The notes under the pieces were generated by a model, which saw only the letters and a list, made by a program, of their open reading frames with translations, made no database searches and was not told the DNA's origin. 64,000 bases of DNA, taken from contig CAYLHF010000001.1 of the NCBI GenBank assembly GCA_964383365.1, positions 77,513 to 141,512 of the forward strand, read 5' to 3'. Position 1 is the first letter of the stretch; each line of letters opens with the position of its first letter. A program made the position numbers and the translations under genes. Of the stretch, positions 50,439-59,648 are shown piece after piece. The stretch is from CAYLHF01 sp964383365. GTDB lineage: Bacteria; Bacteroidota; Rhodothermia; Rhodothermales; UBA10348.

Positions 50439-51827
50439 ATGAAAGAGTCGAAACCGGTACCCGATACGCCCTGGACACCGTCATCGTGGCGTACCCGAAC
50501 AGCGGTTCAGCAACCGGATTATCCAGATTCCGACGATGTAACCCGGGTGTACGATCAACTCGCGCTACTCCCCCCGCTTACCACCCCGTGGGAAGCGACC
50601 CGGTTGAGAGAACGACTCGCAGAGGCGGCGGCCGGGAAACGATTTCTGCTCCAGGGTGGAGACTGTGCGGAACGATTCGATGAATGCAGGCCGTCTATCA
50701 TTGAAAACCGTCTGAAAGTACTCCTTCAGATGAGCCTTGTCCTTATTTACGGACTGCGCATGCCGGTCATCAGAGTCGGACGGTTTGCGGGTCAGTATGC
50801 CAAACCCCGATCAGAACCGCTGGAGTCGAGAAACGGAACAAAACTACCCTCCTTCAGAGGAGATATAATCAACCAGCCTGGATTCGATTCCGGTGACCGG
50901 ATGCCCGATCCCTCGCGAATGTTGGAGGCATACAAACACTCGGCGCTGACGCTGAATCATGTGCGTGCACTGGGAGAAGGCGGCTTTGCAGACCTCCATC
51001 ACCCGGAGTATTGGAACCTTGGCTTTGTCCGTCACGACGATTTGAGGGGCGAATACCAGGAAATTGTGGACTCGATTCTGGACGCCATAAGATTCATGGA
51101 AGCGGTCTCTCCAAATCCGATTGAAGACACCGATCGGGTGGCATTCTTCACGAGTCATGAGGCCCTGTTGCTGCCCTATGAAGAGGCCCTGACCCGGTCA
51201 GATCCGCATCACGGCGGTACGTACAATCTCTCTACCCATTTCCCCTGGGTCGGCGTCCGTACCAGCGACATCGAAGGGGCCCATGTTGAATACGCCCGGG
51301 GAATAGCAAATCCTGTCGGAGTCAAAGTCGGACCCGGTGCAACGCCCGAATTCCTATGTGAACTTGCCCATCGACTGGATCCCGATAGAATTCCTGGCCG
51401 GTTGACGTTTATTACTCGTTTTGGTGTAGAAAAGATCGAATCGGTCTTGCCGGGCTTGATCAGGTCACTCAAGCAGACGGGGCGTTCCGTTCTATGGAGT
51501 TGTGATCCGATGCACGGCAATACCATCACACTGGACTCTGGTATAAAGACACGACGATTCGAAGATATTCGCTCCGAGCTTGAGCTTGCCTTCGACGTTC
51601 ATCAGGCGGAAGGATCTACGCTGGGTGGTGTCCACCTCGAATTGACAGGAGAAAACGTAACCGAGTGTACAGGGGGAGCGGGGGGACTGGAAGAACAAGA
51701 CCTTGGCCGGGCCTATCGATCCCAGGTCGATCCTCGCCTGAATGGTGAACAAGCACTCGAGATGGCGTTTTCAATCATCCGGAAAAAGAGACGGATGTCG
51801 GCGTCTCCCGCCAGCGCCCGGCAGTGA
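50439..51827 (+). CDS. Class II DAHP synthase (shikimate pathway entry)
   Basis: A 462-residue 3-deoxy-D-arabino-heptulosonate 7-phosphate synthase of the class II (plant/mycobacterial) type. It condenses phosphoenolpyruvate and erythrose 4-phosphate. Class II hallmarks are LLQGGDCAERFDE, RMPVIRVGRFAGQYAKPRS, YWNLGFV, TSHEALLLPYEEALTR, WSCDPMHGNT and GGVHLELTGENVTEC; the first contains the metal-binding cysteine and the later ones the other metal ligands. The length is normal. It lacks company of other aro genes, but aroQ lies 4 kb away. Start ATG 50439 agrees with the family N-terminus (WTPSSWRTR). Confidence 0.95.
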   Translation: MKESKPVPDTPWTPSSWRTRTAVQQPDYPDSDDVTRVYDQLALLPPLTTPWEATRLRERLAEAAAGKRFLLQGGDCAERFDECRPSIIENRLKVLLQMSLVLIYGLRMPVIRVGRFAGQYAKPRSEPLESRNGTKLPSFRGDIINQPGFDSGDRMPDPSRMLEAYKHSALTLNHVRALGEGGFADLHHPEYWNLGFVRHDDLRGEYQEIVDSILDAIRFMEAVSPNPIEDTDRVAFFTSHEALLLPYEEALTRSDPHHGGTYNLSTHFPWVGVRTSDIEGAHVEYARGIANPVGVKVGPGATPEFLCELAHRLDPDRIPGRLTFITRFGVEKIESVLPGLIRSLKQTGRSVLWSCDPMHGNTITLDSGIKTRRFEDIRSELELAFDVHQAEGSTLGGVHLELTGENVTECTGGAGGLEEQDLGRAYRSQVDPRLNGEQALEMAFSIIRKKRRMSASPASARQ

Positions 51828-51835
51828 ATCGTCCG

Positions 51836-53677
51836 TCACACTGATTTACGGTCAGCCTTTCGATCGGCGGTCGGTCGCTCAGACCGCCGGGCCATAGCCG
51901 GTCGATCGTTTTCCTGCTTCTGTGAAAGCGGGAAGTGCAACGTGAATACACTCCCCTCCCCCTGAATCGTGTCGACGGTAATCGTTCCACCCATCTCTTC
52001 CAGGAGCCCTCGCGCGACACACAGCCCGAGTCCCGACCCGTCGAGTTCTCGCTCCATGGCTGTCGATGCCTGCGTAAACGCATCGAACAGCTTCGGTAGA
52101 TACTGAGCGTCGATCCCCATTCCGGTATCAGAAACAGCGATCGCAACCATATCGTCTGACGTCGCCAATTTGATTGTAATACGCCCCGAATCTGTAAACT
52201 TGACCGCATTTTCGATCACGTGAGAAAGCGCATGTTCGAGGTGCGATTCGTCAATATCCGCCATAACAGCCTGGAGTGGCATGGTACTATCTACCGCAAG
52301 GCCTTTCTTTTCGGCCATCTCCCTGAAACCGGAGATCGATTTTCTGCAGACCGCACGAACGTCCTGGCAGGAGTGATTGAAGGCAACGCGGCCCGAAGAC
52401 AGCATCGACACCGACAAGACCGAGTTGAGTGTTCGAAGCAGACGGTTTCCGCCGTCCATAATCATCTGCGCGAACTCCTGGTGTTCACCCGTCGTCTCGG
52501 ATGTCAACACGTCGGCGAGGCCGATAATGCCCGCGAGCGGTGTGCGAATTTCGTGACTCATTGTGGACAAAAACGTCGACTTCAGTGTCGACAGTTCCTC
52601 GGCTCGCTCTTTCGCTCTCTGGAGTTGGAAAGCGGCATTTTTCATGTCCGTCACCTCCCGGAAAACCAGAAGCCAACCACGTAAATCTCCATTCTGACTC
52701 CGTAAGTCTTTCGATCGGCAGTCAAACCAGTCACTCGATCCGTCCGGCGCCTCAATAAGCAGGTCACACCGATACCGCTCAGACCCGGCAAGCGCATGGT
52801 CTATGTCACTCAGGCAGGGGGCTACGGTATAGAGACGTTCACCAACGTTTCCCCCGGAGTCGAGACCAAGCAAATGCACCGCTGCATCATTGGCATCCAA
52901 GACCCGGCGGAATCTATCCAGGACAATCATGGGGTCGTCCATGAGACGTACGGCCTCGGCTCTCGCGATGGGGACGATATCCAAGAGTCCGTACCGGAAC
53001 AGACCGATAGCAAAAATGACTCCCGATACGGAGAATGCAATGGGGGTAGAATCCAGGTGATTGAACAGACCGGGATTCGAGAGGTAAACGGCGTTGAATA
53101 TGAATGGAATCAGTGCGCCGGCGAGCATAATAAACGCCTGCCGTCGATAAAATCCCGTTGTAAGTACGACCTGTCTGAGAAAAATGACGAGACCGGCGGC
53201 TACCAGGCCATAGCTGTAAACCGTATGAATCCAGAACCAGGGTCCGTATTCCCGCGCGATTGTAACAAGGATGTCACTCCGAACGATCACGCTTTTGGTG
53301 AAAACGAGACCATGTAGACCGTTGGTACCGACCAGGAGTACCGTAAAGATGGGGATGATATAGAGAAGCAGGGCCCGCTTTCCAGTAATACGATCTATCC
53401 AACCCGCGTATCCGACGGCCATAAGTACCCAGGCGACCGGCATTCCGGCAACAAAGACGTACTTGAGATCTACCCAGAGGAGCTTGCTCTCGATATCTGA
53501 GAGCAGAAGGTGCATGCCTGAAGAAAATGCCCACCCGGCTGCAAATATCATGAGTGCCTTGAAATACCACGACATTCTGATCTTGCGTCGAGTCCAGGCG
53601 TACGAGATCATTCCCAACGAAACGAAGGTCGAGAGAAAGTACGGCCACGCATACTCGAGTCCTGAAAAAGTCATCAT
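51836..53677 (-). CDS. Sensor histidine kinase with N-terminal 7TM domain and PAS domain
   Basis: A 613-residue kinase. Seven hydrophobic segments within the first ~235 residues match the histidine-kinase 7TM module. A PAS-like domain (VLDRFRRVLDANDAAVHLL, about 245-345) follows, then HisKA with phospho-acceptor His375 in STMSHEIRTPLAG, and the HATPase domain with N, G1 (DTGMGID) and G2 (GSGLGL) boxes. No receiver domain is fused and no response regulator gene is adjacent. The stop lies 9 bp from the convergent DAHP synthase stop. The signal is unknown. Confidence 0.93.
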   Translation of the reverse strand: MMTFSGLEYAWPYFLSTFVSLGMISYAWTRRKIRMSWYFKALMIFAAGWAFSSGMHLLLSDIESKLLWVDLKYVFVAGMPVAWVLMAVGYAGWIDRITGKRALLLYIIPIFTVLLVGTNGLHGLVFTKSVIVRSDILVTIAREYGPWFWIHTVYSYGLVAAGLVIFLRQVVLTTGFYRRQAFIMLAGALIPFIFNAVYLSNPGLFNHLDSTPIAFSVSGVIFAIGLFRYGLLDIVPIARAEAVRLMDDPMIVLDRFRRVLDANDAAVHLLGLDSGGNVGERLYTVAPCLSDIDHALAGSERYRCDLLIEAPDGSSDWFDCRSKDLRSQNGDLRGWLLVFREVTDMKNAAFQLQRAKERAEELSTLKSTFLSTMSHEIRTPLAGIIGLADVLTSETTGEHQEFAQMIMDGGNRLLRTLNSVLSVSMLSSGRVAFNHSCQDVRAVCRKSISGFREMAEKKGLAVDSTMPLQAVMADIDESHLEHALSHVIENAVKFTDSGRITIKLATSDDMVAIAVSDTGMGIDAQYLPKLFDAFTQASTAMERELDGSGLGLCVARGLLEEMGGTITVDTIQGEGSVFTLHFPLSQKQENDRPAMARRSERPTADRKADRKSV

Positions 53678-53728
53678 CCACCGGTCGATGTTATTCCTAT
53701 TATCGGAATCGACCGCTGGGTGTGTTTC

Positions 53729-54853
53729 TTAACGGTTGTTCCGAGCGGGATCGACCGTGTCTATCCACGCTCCGCCGAGTACGTCTTCTCCTTCATACAG
53801 CACCACTGCCTGGCCCGGCGTGATCGCTGTCCTTGGGGTAGCAAAAGCTACTTCCAGCGTGTTGGGCTCTTCCTGCCAGAGGAGGCACGGAGCGCCTTCG
53901 TCTTTATAGCGAACTTTCCCGAGGGCAGGGCGCTCCTCGCGCAGATCTGCATACTTGATCGAATTGATGCCTGTCGCCCGCAAGCGATGGCGGAGCAGGT
54001 CCTCTCGTTCCCCGACGGTGATGGTGTTTGTGTCGGCATCAATATGTGTGACGTACGCCGGGTACCCGAGTGCGAGGCCGAGACCGTGCCGCTGACCGAT
54101 CGTATAAAACGGATATCCCTCGTGCTCCCCGAGGTATGTGCCGTCAGTTCTAACCATAGACCCCTTCCCGATCCGATCATCGATATCCGGGACCCTCCGA
54201 CGGAGAAATCCCCGGTAGTTGTTATCGGGAACGAAACAGATCTCATAGGAATCCGGCTTCTGGGCTACCCTGTCCAGCCCATAATCGGAAGCCATCTGGC
54301 GAATTTGAGGCTTGGTCAGCTCGCCGAGCGGAAATAATGTTCGAGCAAAATGAGCCTGCTCGACCCCCCAGAGTGCATAGCTCTGATCCTTGTTGTGGTC
54401 CAATCCCGTCATCAACACGTGACGGTTCAGGTCGCTGTCGAAACGAAGCCGTGCGTAGTGTCCCGTCGCGATGAACTCACATCCGAGCGCATCGGCTCGT
54501 TTCATGAGCGCAGCCCACTTGATATGAGTATTGCACAGTACACAGGGATTCGGCGTCCGGCCGGCCAGGTATTCATCGGTGAAGCGATTGATTACCCAGT
54601 CCCCAAATTCCTCCCGGATGTCAACCACAAAATGCGTGAAGTCATATTTGACCCCGACACTCCTCGCGTCATTCATGGACTCGAGGGTACAGCACCCGAC
54701 CACCTTTCCCGGAGTTCCACCGGACGAGGCGTAGTCCCAGGTTTTCATCGTAATGCCGACCACTTCGTATCCGGCCTCATGCAGCATGACGGCGGCGACA
54801 GAAGAATCCACTCCTCCGCTCATAGCGACCAAAACACGACCCATCTTGCTCAT
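53729..54853 (-). CDS. mnmA: tRNA-specific 2-thiouridylase MnmA
   Basis: A 374-residue cytoplasmic enzyme that makes the s2U34 of tRNA-Lys, -Glu and -Gln from ATP and a persulfide. The PP-loop SGGVDSS lies at 12-18. The two catalytic cysteines are Cys104 (TPNPCVLC) and Cys206 (SYEICFVPDN), matching the spacing in E. coli MnmA, and KDQSY and GQRHGLG are conserved. The start at 54853 overlaps the upstream regulator's stop (ATGA), so the two are translationally coupled. Confidence 0.97.
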   Translation of the reverse strand: MSKMGRVLVAMSGGVDSSVAAVMLHEAGYEVVGITMKTWDYASSGGTPGKVVGCCTLESMNDARSVGVKYDFTHFVVDIREEFGDWVINRFTDEYLAGRTPNPCVLCNTHIKWAALMKRADALGCEFIATGHYARLRFDSDLNRHVLMTGLDHNKDQSYALWGVEQAHFARTLFPLGELTKPQIRQMASDYGLDRVAQKPDSYEICFVPDNNYRGFLRRRVPDIDDRIGKGSMVRTDGTYLGEHEGYPFYTIGQRHGLGLALGYPAYVTHIDADTNTITVGEREDLLRHRLRATGINSIKYADLREERPALGKVRYKDEGAPCLLWQEEPNTLEVAFATPRTAITPGQAVVLYEGEDVLGGAWIDTVDPARNNR

Positions 54854-55479
54854 GAAGACTCGGAGACCCGTTCATACGTTTCCGCGATGACCAGTTGGAT
54901 CGCGTTCAGAAATTCGTTGATGCGACGGAATACGCGCTTGTTGGCCTCGGGATTCTGCCTGGCAACATCGGGAAGCATGACGGCCGACTCAAGAATATGG
55001 TCTTTGAAGAAAAGCGTTGCCTTCAAGGCCTGTTGAAGCGTGATCCCGTTGACAATGATACTTTTCGCATAAATACGCCCTACGACGCGTCCCTCCTCAA
55101 GGACCTCCTCCCCGTCGCCATTTTCGGCCGCCATGTACTGCATCAACAGACCCATGAGACGCTTTCCGAGAAGGCGACTTTCCTCTTTCGCATTCTCGCT
55201 CATTCGAGCCATCCAGGGTTCATCGTGGTGACCCTTCAAGTCCCGGGACGATACCTGTATGCCCTGCGGTGGTGTCGGGACAACACCTTCGGTCGACGCG
55301 ACGGCGGTCCGTCCAGATACCAGCCGATCAACAGCTTCAACGGGAAATCTACGGTGCCCCCCCGGGGTCCGGACAGAAGCAATGTCCCCGTTATCTGCCC
55401 AGCGCCGAACCGTCGCCGTGTGCACGTTTAATCGCTCGGCTGCCTGCTTGATTGTCAGGAGGGTGCCCATTCTCACCAC
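54850..55479 (-). CDS. HTH (MerR/excisionase-type) DNA-binding regulator coupled to mnmA
   Basis: A 209-residue protein. The N-terminus (LTIKQAAERLNVHTATVRRW, then GGHRRFPVEAVDRL) is a complete excisionase/MerR-type winged helix-turn-helix. The C-terminal 110 residues are helical (RRINEFLNAIQLVIAETYE), which may be a dimerisation or sensing domain. The start may be ATG 55479 or the second ATG at 55470. It shares a 4-nt ATGA overlap with mnmA. Target and ligand are unknown; a nearby or own promoter is a reasonable guess. Confidence 0.8.
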   Translation of the reverse strand: MVRMGTLLTIKQAAERLNVHTATVRRWADNGDIASVRTPGGHRRFPVEAVDRLVSGRTAVASTEGVVPTPPQGIQVSSRDLKGHHDEPWMARMSENAKEESRLLGKRLMGLLMQYMAAENGDGEEVLEEGRVVGRIYAKSIIVNGITLQQALKATLFFKDHILESAVMLPDVARQNPEANKRVFRRINEFLNAIQLVIAETYERVSESS

Positions 55480-55579
55480 GGTAGTATCGACAGAATCTGT
55501 CCGTTCACATCGGCCAAAATGTAGGCATATCTATACATATCAACCTATCGAGTCGATGAATTACTCACTGATAGTGCCC

Positions 55580-55605
55580 TTGGCCGGGCGTATGCAGTAT
55601 CTTTG
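55580..55605 (+). promoter_or_regulatory. Candidate Bacteroidota-type promoter of aroQ
   Basis: TATCTTTG at 55598-55605 matches the -7 consensus TAnnTTTG exactly. TTG at 55580-55582 could be the -33 element, although the 15-nt spacer is shorter than the usual 19-21. Transcription would begin about 20 bp upstream of the aroQ start at 55633. Confidence 0.35.
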
Positions 55606-55632
55606 CAGACCTCTCAACCCGAATCCATTTCG

Positions 55633-56061
55633 ATGAAACTGTTGATATTGAACGGCCCGAATCTGAATCTGCTCGGCACCCGCGAGCCAGAAAAATATGG
55701 GGCTACGACGCTGGAATCTCTGGAGGAGGACGTGAAGAAGCGATTTCACGACCATGAGTTCTTCTTCTTTCAGAGTAACCACGAAGGTGAACTGATCGAC
55801 AGGATTCATGGAGCCGACGCTGAAAATATCGGTGGAATTGTATTCAATCCCGGTGGATATTCCCACACATCGGTCGCCATTCGAGATGCGATGGCGTCGG
55901 TCCATACCCCGGTACTCGAGGTTCATATTACCAATATTGCTGCTCGTGAGTCCTTCCGACATCACTCGATTACGGCAGGAGCGTCTATCGGACAGATTTC
56001 TGGAATCGGAATCATGGGATATTTTACGGCCATCGAGTACTTCCTCGCCCACGTCAAATGA
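55633..56061 (+). CDS. aroQ: Type II 3-dehydroquinate dehydratase
   Basis: A 142-residue enzyme of the shikimate pathway (3-dehydroquinate to 3-dehydroshikimate), forming the family's dodecamer. Catalytic Tyr22 sits in the flexible lid (LGTREPEKYG), the general acid His78 in NPGGYSHTSVAIRDAM and the substrate-binding His98 in EVHITNIAARESFRHHS. The ATG at 55633 begins the conserved MKLLILNGPNLNLLG; an earlier start at 55603 is not conserved. Its stop overlaps the flippase start by 4 nt. Confidence 0.96.
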   Translation: MKLLILNGPNLNLLGTREPEKYGATTLESLEEDVKKRFHDHEFFFFQSNHEGELIDRIHGADAENIGGIVFNPGGYSHTSVAIRDAMASVHTPVLEVHITNIAARESFRHHSITAGASIGQISGIGIMGYFTAIEYFLAHVK

Positions 56062-57602
56062 GCCTTAATGCCCGCATCCGTAAGCTCATTTCTGAAACGG
56101 CTGTTTACGGAATATCGTCGATATTTGGACGACTGATTAATTTTCTTCTCTTCCCGTTTTACTCCAACTCGTTCGCACCAGACGTATTCGAGCCGGTCAT
56201 CGTTATCTATGCCGCGTTCGTCTTCCTGAACATCGTCTATCAGTACGGAATGGAGTCGGCGTACCTCAAGTACGCAGCGGACGCCACCGATGATGCCGAT
56301 CGCTCATCGGTCTTCAGCAGTACGGTCTGGTCACTGGCCGGAACGTCGGTGCTGTTTTCGCTTCTGATCGTCTTCCTGAAGCAACCCGTCGGGGCCGTCC
56401 TCGGGCTCGGTGTTCTCAATCAGGATTTACTCTATTACGCCGCCGCGATTCTGCTTCTGGACACACTCGCAATTGTTCCCTACGCCGAATTGAGATTGCA
56501 AGGCAGGGCATGGCAATTTGCGACGATCCGGACCGCAGGAATCGTGGTTAATATCGCGTTGAACCTGATTCTCATTCTGGGTTATGAAATGGGGATCGAA
56601 TCGATTTTCATCGCTAATCTCGCCGCCTCCGCTACCTCATTGGTCCTGCTTTTTCCCGTTTTCCAAGCGAGGCTGAAGGTAGCGTTCAGTTCAGGCCTGT
56701 TCAAGGAATTGCTTCGGTTCGGCCTCCCGTTCATACCGGGTGGACTGGGTTATGCGCTCTCGGAACGAGTGAATATTTTCTTTCTGGAGCGGCTCCCGGC
56801 CGATCGGATTCTCGCCCTCTATCCGTCACTCGCCTCAAACACAGACCTTGCCGAGAAAGCGGCTATTCAGGGAGCCAGCGTCTATGCAGGACATATTGTC
56901 GGAGCCTACGGAGGGATTATCAAACTGGCGATAATCATGGCACTCACCGTTCAGATGTTTCGTTACGCCTGGCAACCGTTCTTTCTCCAGCATTCGAAGG
57001 ACCACGATGCACACCAACTGTTCGCCCGCATCTTCACGTTTCTGACCGCCGGACTGCTTTTCGTATACCTCGCGGTGAGCTTTTTCGCCAACGACCTGGT
57101 CGCGATTCCCTTACCCGGCGGAAGACACCTGATCGCCGAGCAATACTGGCTCGGACTCTCCGTAATTCCGATTGCCCTGCTCGGGTATGTTTTCCAGGGC
57201 TGGTATTACCATTTTGCCGCCGGAGCCTATATCAACAAGAAGACCCGGTACTTCATCGCCTGCACGATGGTAGGTAGTTTTCTCGCGCTGATACTCAATA
57301 TCTTTCTCGTGCCGCGCTACGGGATGGCTGCGGCCGCCTGGGCGACCACGCTCAGTTACGCGATCATGGCGATCATGCTGTTTTTTATCGTCCGTCGGTT
57401 TTATGCAGTGCCTTACGCATGGGTAGAGGTCATTACGTTGATTGCGTCCGCCGCGGTCGTTTTTTATGTGTGGAAAAGCGACCTCTTCTACCCGTCTTTA
57501 CTGACGGAGATAGGTCTTCTCTCCGCGTACAGCCTGATCGGTTTCGGCCTGCTCAAGTGGCGACGACCCCGACAGAACCGAGAGGAAGTTGGTCTCGAAT
57601 GA
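56058..57602 (+). CDS. Wzx-like polysaccharide flippase
   Basis: A 514-residue integral membrane protein with about 14 hydrophobic segments and the arrangement of the polysaccharide transport (PST) branch of the MOP superfamily. It begins RIRKLISETAVYGISSIFGRL, the family's first helix. Members move undecaprenyl-linked oligosaccharides across the inner membrane. The ATGA overlap with aroQ couples their translation, although no glycosyltransferases are adjacent. The 3' end overlaps a minus-strand frame by 105 bp. Confidence 0.93.
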   Translation: MSLNARIRKLISETAVYGISSIFGRLINFLLFPFYSNSFAPDVFEPVIVIYAAFVFLNIVYQYGMESAYLKYAADATDDADRSSVFSSTVWSLAGTSVLFSLLIVFLKQPVGAVLGLGVLNQDLLYYAAAILLLDTLAIVPYAELRLQGRAWQFATIRTAGIVVNIALNLILILGYEMGIESIFIANLAASATSLVLLFPVFQARLKVAFSSGLFKELLRFGLPFIPGGLGYALSERVNIFFLERLPADRILALYPSLASNTDLAEKAAIQGASVYAGHIVGAYGGIIKLAIIMALTVQMFRYAWQPFFLQHSKDHDAHQLFARIFTFLTAGLLFVYLAVSFFANDLVAIPLPGGRHLIAEQYWLGLSVIPIALLGYVFQGWYYHFAAGAYINKKTRYFIACTMVGSFLALILNIFLVPRYGMAAAAWATTLSYAIMAIMLFFIVRRFYAVPYAWVEVITLIASAAVVFYVWKSDLFYPSLLTEIGLLSAYSLIGFGLLKWRRPRQNREEVGLE

Positions 57603-58064
57603 GAATTCGGGAGCAAATGGCACACTTCGATACGCAAATCGATCGCAGGGTGTACGAAGTATGCGAAGATGCTTACCTGAGAGTAGGTCCTCCCGGTCAT
57701 TGTAGGAGACTTCGATAATCACCAGGCCGTTCTCGCCACCACGTCGCCGCAGCCGGTCGGCCGTTCCTGGCGAGGTGAAAACGACCACGGGCGCGTCGGT
57801 CCGGTTGATCAGGGCATCGATAACAAAGTGGTATTTACGCGCATTCAATCGCTCGTCGAAAACGATCAGGGCCGGTAACGGCCGTACCCAGGACGAAAGT
57901 TTATTCCTCATTTCGCGGGAAAGGGAATCTTCTCTCGTCAGGTGCCACGGTAACCCGAGCACCAGAAGCGGAATGAGCATCGCTCCTATCAGGGCAATGG
58001 CAATTCCTGCCGAGATCCATTTTTCGCTCCTTTTCGAGCCTCTATTCATCAGTCTGTCTCCCAA
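57498..58064 (-). CDS. Hypothetical single-pass membrane-anchored protein
   Basis: A 188-residue frame with an N-terminal membrane helix (WISAGIAIALIGAMLIPLLV) and a mixed soluble part (LIVFDERLNARKYHFVIDAL, APVVVFTSPGTADRLRRR, GLVIIEVSYNDREDL). The downstream ATG at 58049 is an equally good start. The alternating strand-helix pattern looks like a real alpha/beta fold rather than a shadow frame, but I do not recognise it. Its last 105 bp overlap the flippase gene on the other strand, so the true 3' end may be shorter. Confidence 0.5.
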   Translation of the reverse strand: MGDRLMNRGSKRSEKWISAGIAIALIGAMLIPLLVLGLPWHLTREDSLSREMRNKLSSWVRPLPALIVFDERLNARKYHFVIDALINRTDAPVVVFTSPGTADRLRRRGGENGLVIIEVSYNDREDLLSGKHLRILRTPCDRFAYRSVPFAPEFSFETNFLSVLSGSSPLEQAETDQAVRGEKTYLRQ

Positions 58065-58267
58065 CTATTCCAGGTGCTATCGGTCCTTGAGCGGGCCACA
58101 ATTGTCCCGTACGAGGGCAGGTCCACCACCGCACCGGCTCAACCATCGGGCAGACGAAGACCGACCACCCTCTCCCCCATTCGGCTGAATACCAGATCCG
58201 GCGATCTGCCCGTTCGTACAGGACAAATGATCCTTCACCGTCGTTCTGTCTCACATTCTGCTTGAAT

Positions 58268-58711
58268 TCACTGCGCGCTACCCTCCGCTGATTCCCCGTG
58301 GCTGACGGAGAAAGCCTGCCGAACTTCATCATCGTGGAGTGCCTGAAATATCCAGTACATCGCGGCAAGAAAGACTCCGGAGTACGTCAACATATAAGCG
58401 ACCGCCATGACCGAGTCGGGAGAGAACGTTCGACCCATCAGCGATACATGAATGGCCGGTCCGATCATCCAGACCAGAATGGGTTGAATAAGCGCGATAC
58501 CGACGAAAATTAATGTCAGGTTGATGGACGTTTGACGCCATCGCTCACTCTTCTTCAACAGACCGACTCCGGCCGGCAACAGGATCAGTTCGAGGCCTAT
58601 TGAGAGCACCCCTTCACTCATGAGAGCGTTGTAGGAATCCAGTGCCGACAGGAATCCCATGATGATGAACAATACTGCGATTACCTGAACCTTCTGCATT
58701 TTCGCGGTCAT
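58268..58711 (-). CDS. Small four-helix membrane protein
   Basis: A 147-residue protein read from ATG 58711, preceded by AGAGG with good spacing. Four hydrophobic segments (VIAVLFIIMGFLSAL, LELILLPAGVGLL, LTLIFVGIALIQPILVWM, YMLTYSGVFLAAMYWI) make an inner membrane protein; the C-terminus is short and charged. I do not recognise the family. The longer frame to 58789 runs through a strong hairpin and was rejected. Confidence 0.75.
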   Translation of the reverse strand: MTAKMQKVQVIAVLFIIMGFLSALDSYNALMSEGVLSIGLELILLPAGVGLLKKSERWRQTSINLTLIFVGIALIQPILVWMIGPAIHVSLMGRTFSPDSVMAVAYMLTYSGVFLAAMYWIFQALHDDEVRQAFSVSHGESAEGSAQ

Positions 58712-58736
58712 AATTACCTCTTTTACTTTTGGACGT

Positions 58737-58763
58737 GGGCCCGGGGCGACGAGCCCCGGGCCC
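58737..58763 (-). terminator. Perfect 11-bp GC hairpin between two minus-strand genes
   Basis: Arms 58737-58747 and 58753-58763 (GGGCCCGGGGC and complement) pair without mismatch around a 5-nt loop. It lies 13 bp after the lipoprotein gene's stop and 25 bp before the next start. There is no T run after it, so a rho-independent terminator is not certain; it may instead protect or separate the two messages. Confidence 0.5.
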
Positions 58764-58776
58764 AACGATCGTCCTG

Positions 58777-59334
58777 TTATGATCCCCACTCAACGGTACA
58801 CTCAACGAGGCAGATACATACGGCAACGTCCGTGTCATATTCGATCAACCCCCAGAATAACGACCGGTGAACCCGGTCCGGACACTTTCCCCACTCGCCG
58901 CAAATTCCGCCGGGACCAACGATCTGCACCTTGCACCCGGGTGTGAAATACGTCGGCATGGCCCCTCCGCGCTGCGTCTCTTTCGAAATACAGTCGCTTG
59001 GAATTACCCCGGTGAAAATTCCGTCGCCACGCTGTTGGTCCAATCCCAGTCCGTCATCAAATATGGACACATTGTCGAGCCCGGGACCCTGTGCCAGTAT
59101 ATTTATGACGTCTGGAACGCGGACTCCCCGCAGGTTGTCCTGTAACCTCAATTCAATTCGATATTCCGTCGTCTCTTTCCCGGCAATAGGACTGACATTC
59201 ACCGACTCGATATCCGACTGCGTGAATTCGGCCAGTTGCTCGTCGGTCGACTCCGCCACCGGATCGGCCGTATCGCATGCCGTAAACGAGAAGCATACCA
59301 GTACGCAACTCACCCACATAATTCTCTTCATCAT
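58777..59334 (-). CDS. Cysteine-containing lipoprotein
   Basis: A 185-residue protein from ATG 59334, with GAGGGG 8 bases upstream. The signal (RIMWVSCVLVCFSFTAC) ends in the lipobox FTAC-D. The mature part has a beta region (TTEYRIELRLQDNLRGVRVP, SIFDDGLGLDQQRGDGIFTG, which resembles the choice-of-anchor style of N-terminal domains in secreted proteins) and a Cys-rich C-terminus (GGICGEWGKC, VCICLVECTVEW) probably stabilised by disulfides. The function is unknown. Confidence 0.75.
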   Translation of the reverse strand: MMKRIMWVSCVLVCFSFTACDTADPVAESTDEQLAEFTQSDIESVNVSPIAGKETTEYRIELRLQDNLRGVRVPDVINILAQGPGLDNVSIFDDGLGLDQQRGDGIFTGVIPSDCISKETQRGGAMPTYFTPGCKVQIVGPGGICGEWGKCPDRVHRSLFWGLIEYDTDVAVCICLVECTVEWGS

Positions 59335-59648
59335 TTCGAACACCCCTCAAACATCAATGGAACAAAAATGGACACAACAGGCCCATTTCCTTCCCGGGAT
59401 ATCGTCAATGCGGATCTGACACGGTGTGGGGTGACTATGTCGGCTGTCATATGTATTTCTCCTATGTAATGCCGGTTGAGAGATCGCTCTCTGGCCGTGC
59501 ATCACATCCTGTTACTGCCGGACGGTCCGCGGGAAAGCGGCACCTGTATAGTCAGGAGGCCACTCGCCTACGATTTGTAACAGAAAAACTGTATCTCTCC
59601 CTCCAGGTAAACGATATTCCGGCACGAAACCCGTCAGACAGGAAATAA
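59335..59648. other. Intergenic region, 314 bp
   Basis: This region separates the divergent lipoprotein and hydrolase genes. It contains no open frame, tRNA or strong hairpin that I can see. AGGA at 59640-59643 is the binding site for the hydrolase start. Both promoters must lie here but no convincing -7/-33 pair stands out. Confidence 0.5.

Noticed and set aside
58042..58368. A minus-strand frame of 108 codons between the two small membrane-protein genes
   Set aside because: It overlaps the good gene at 58268-58711 and has no start site or recognisable fold.
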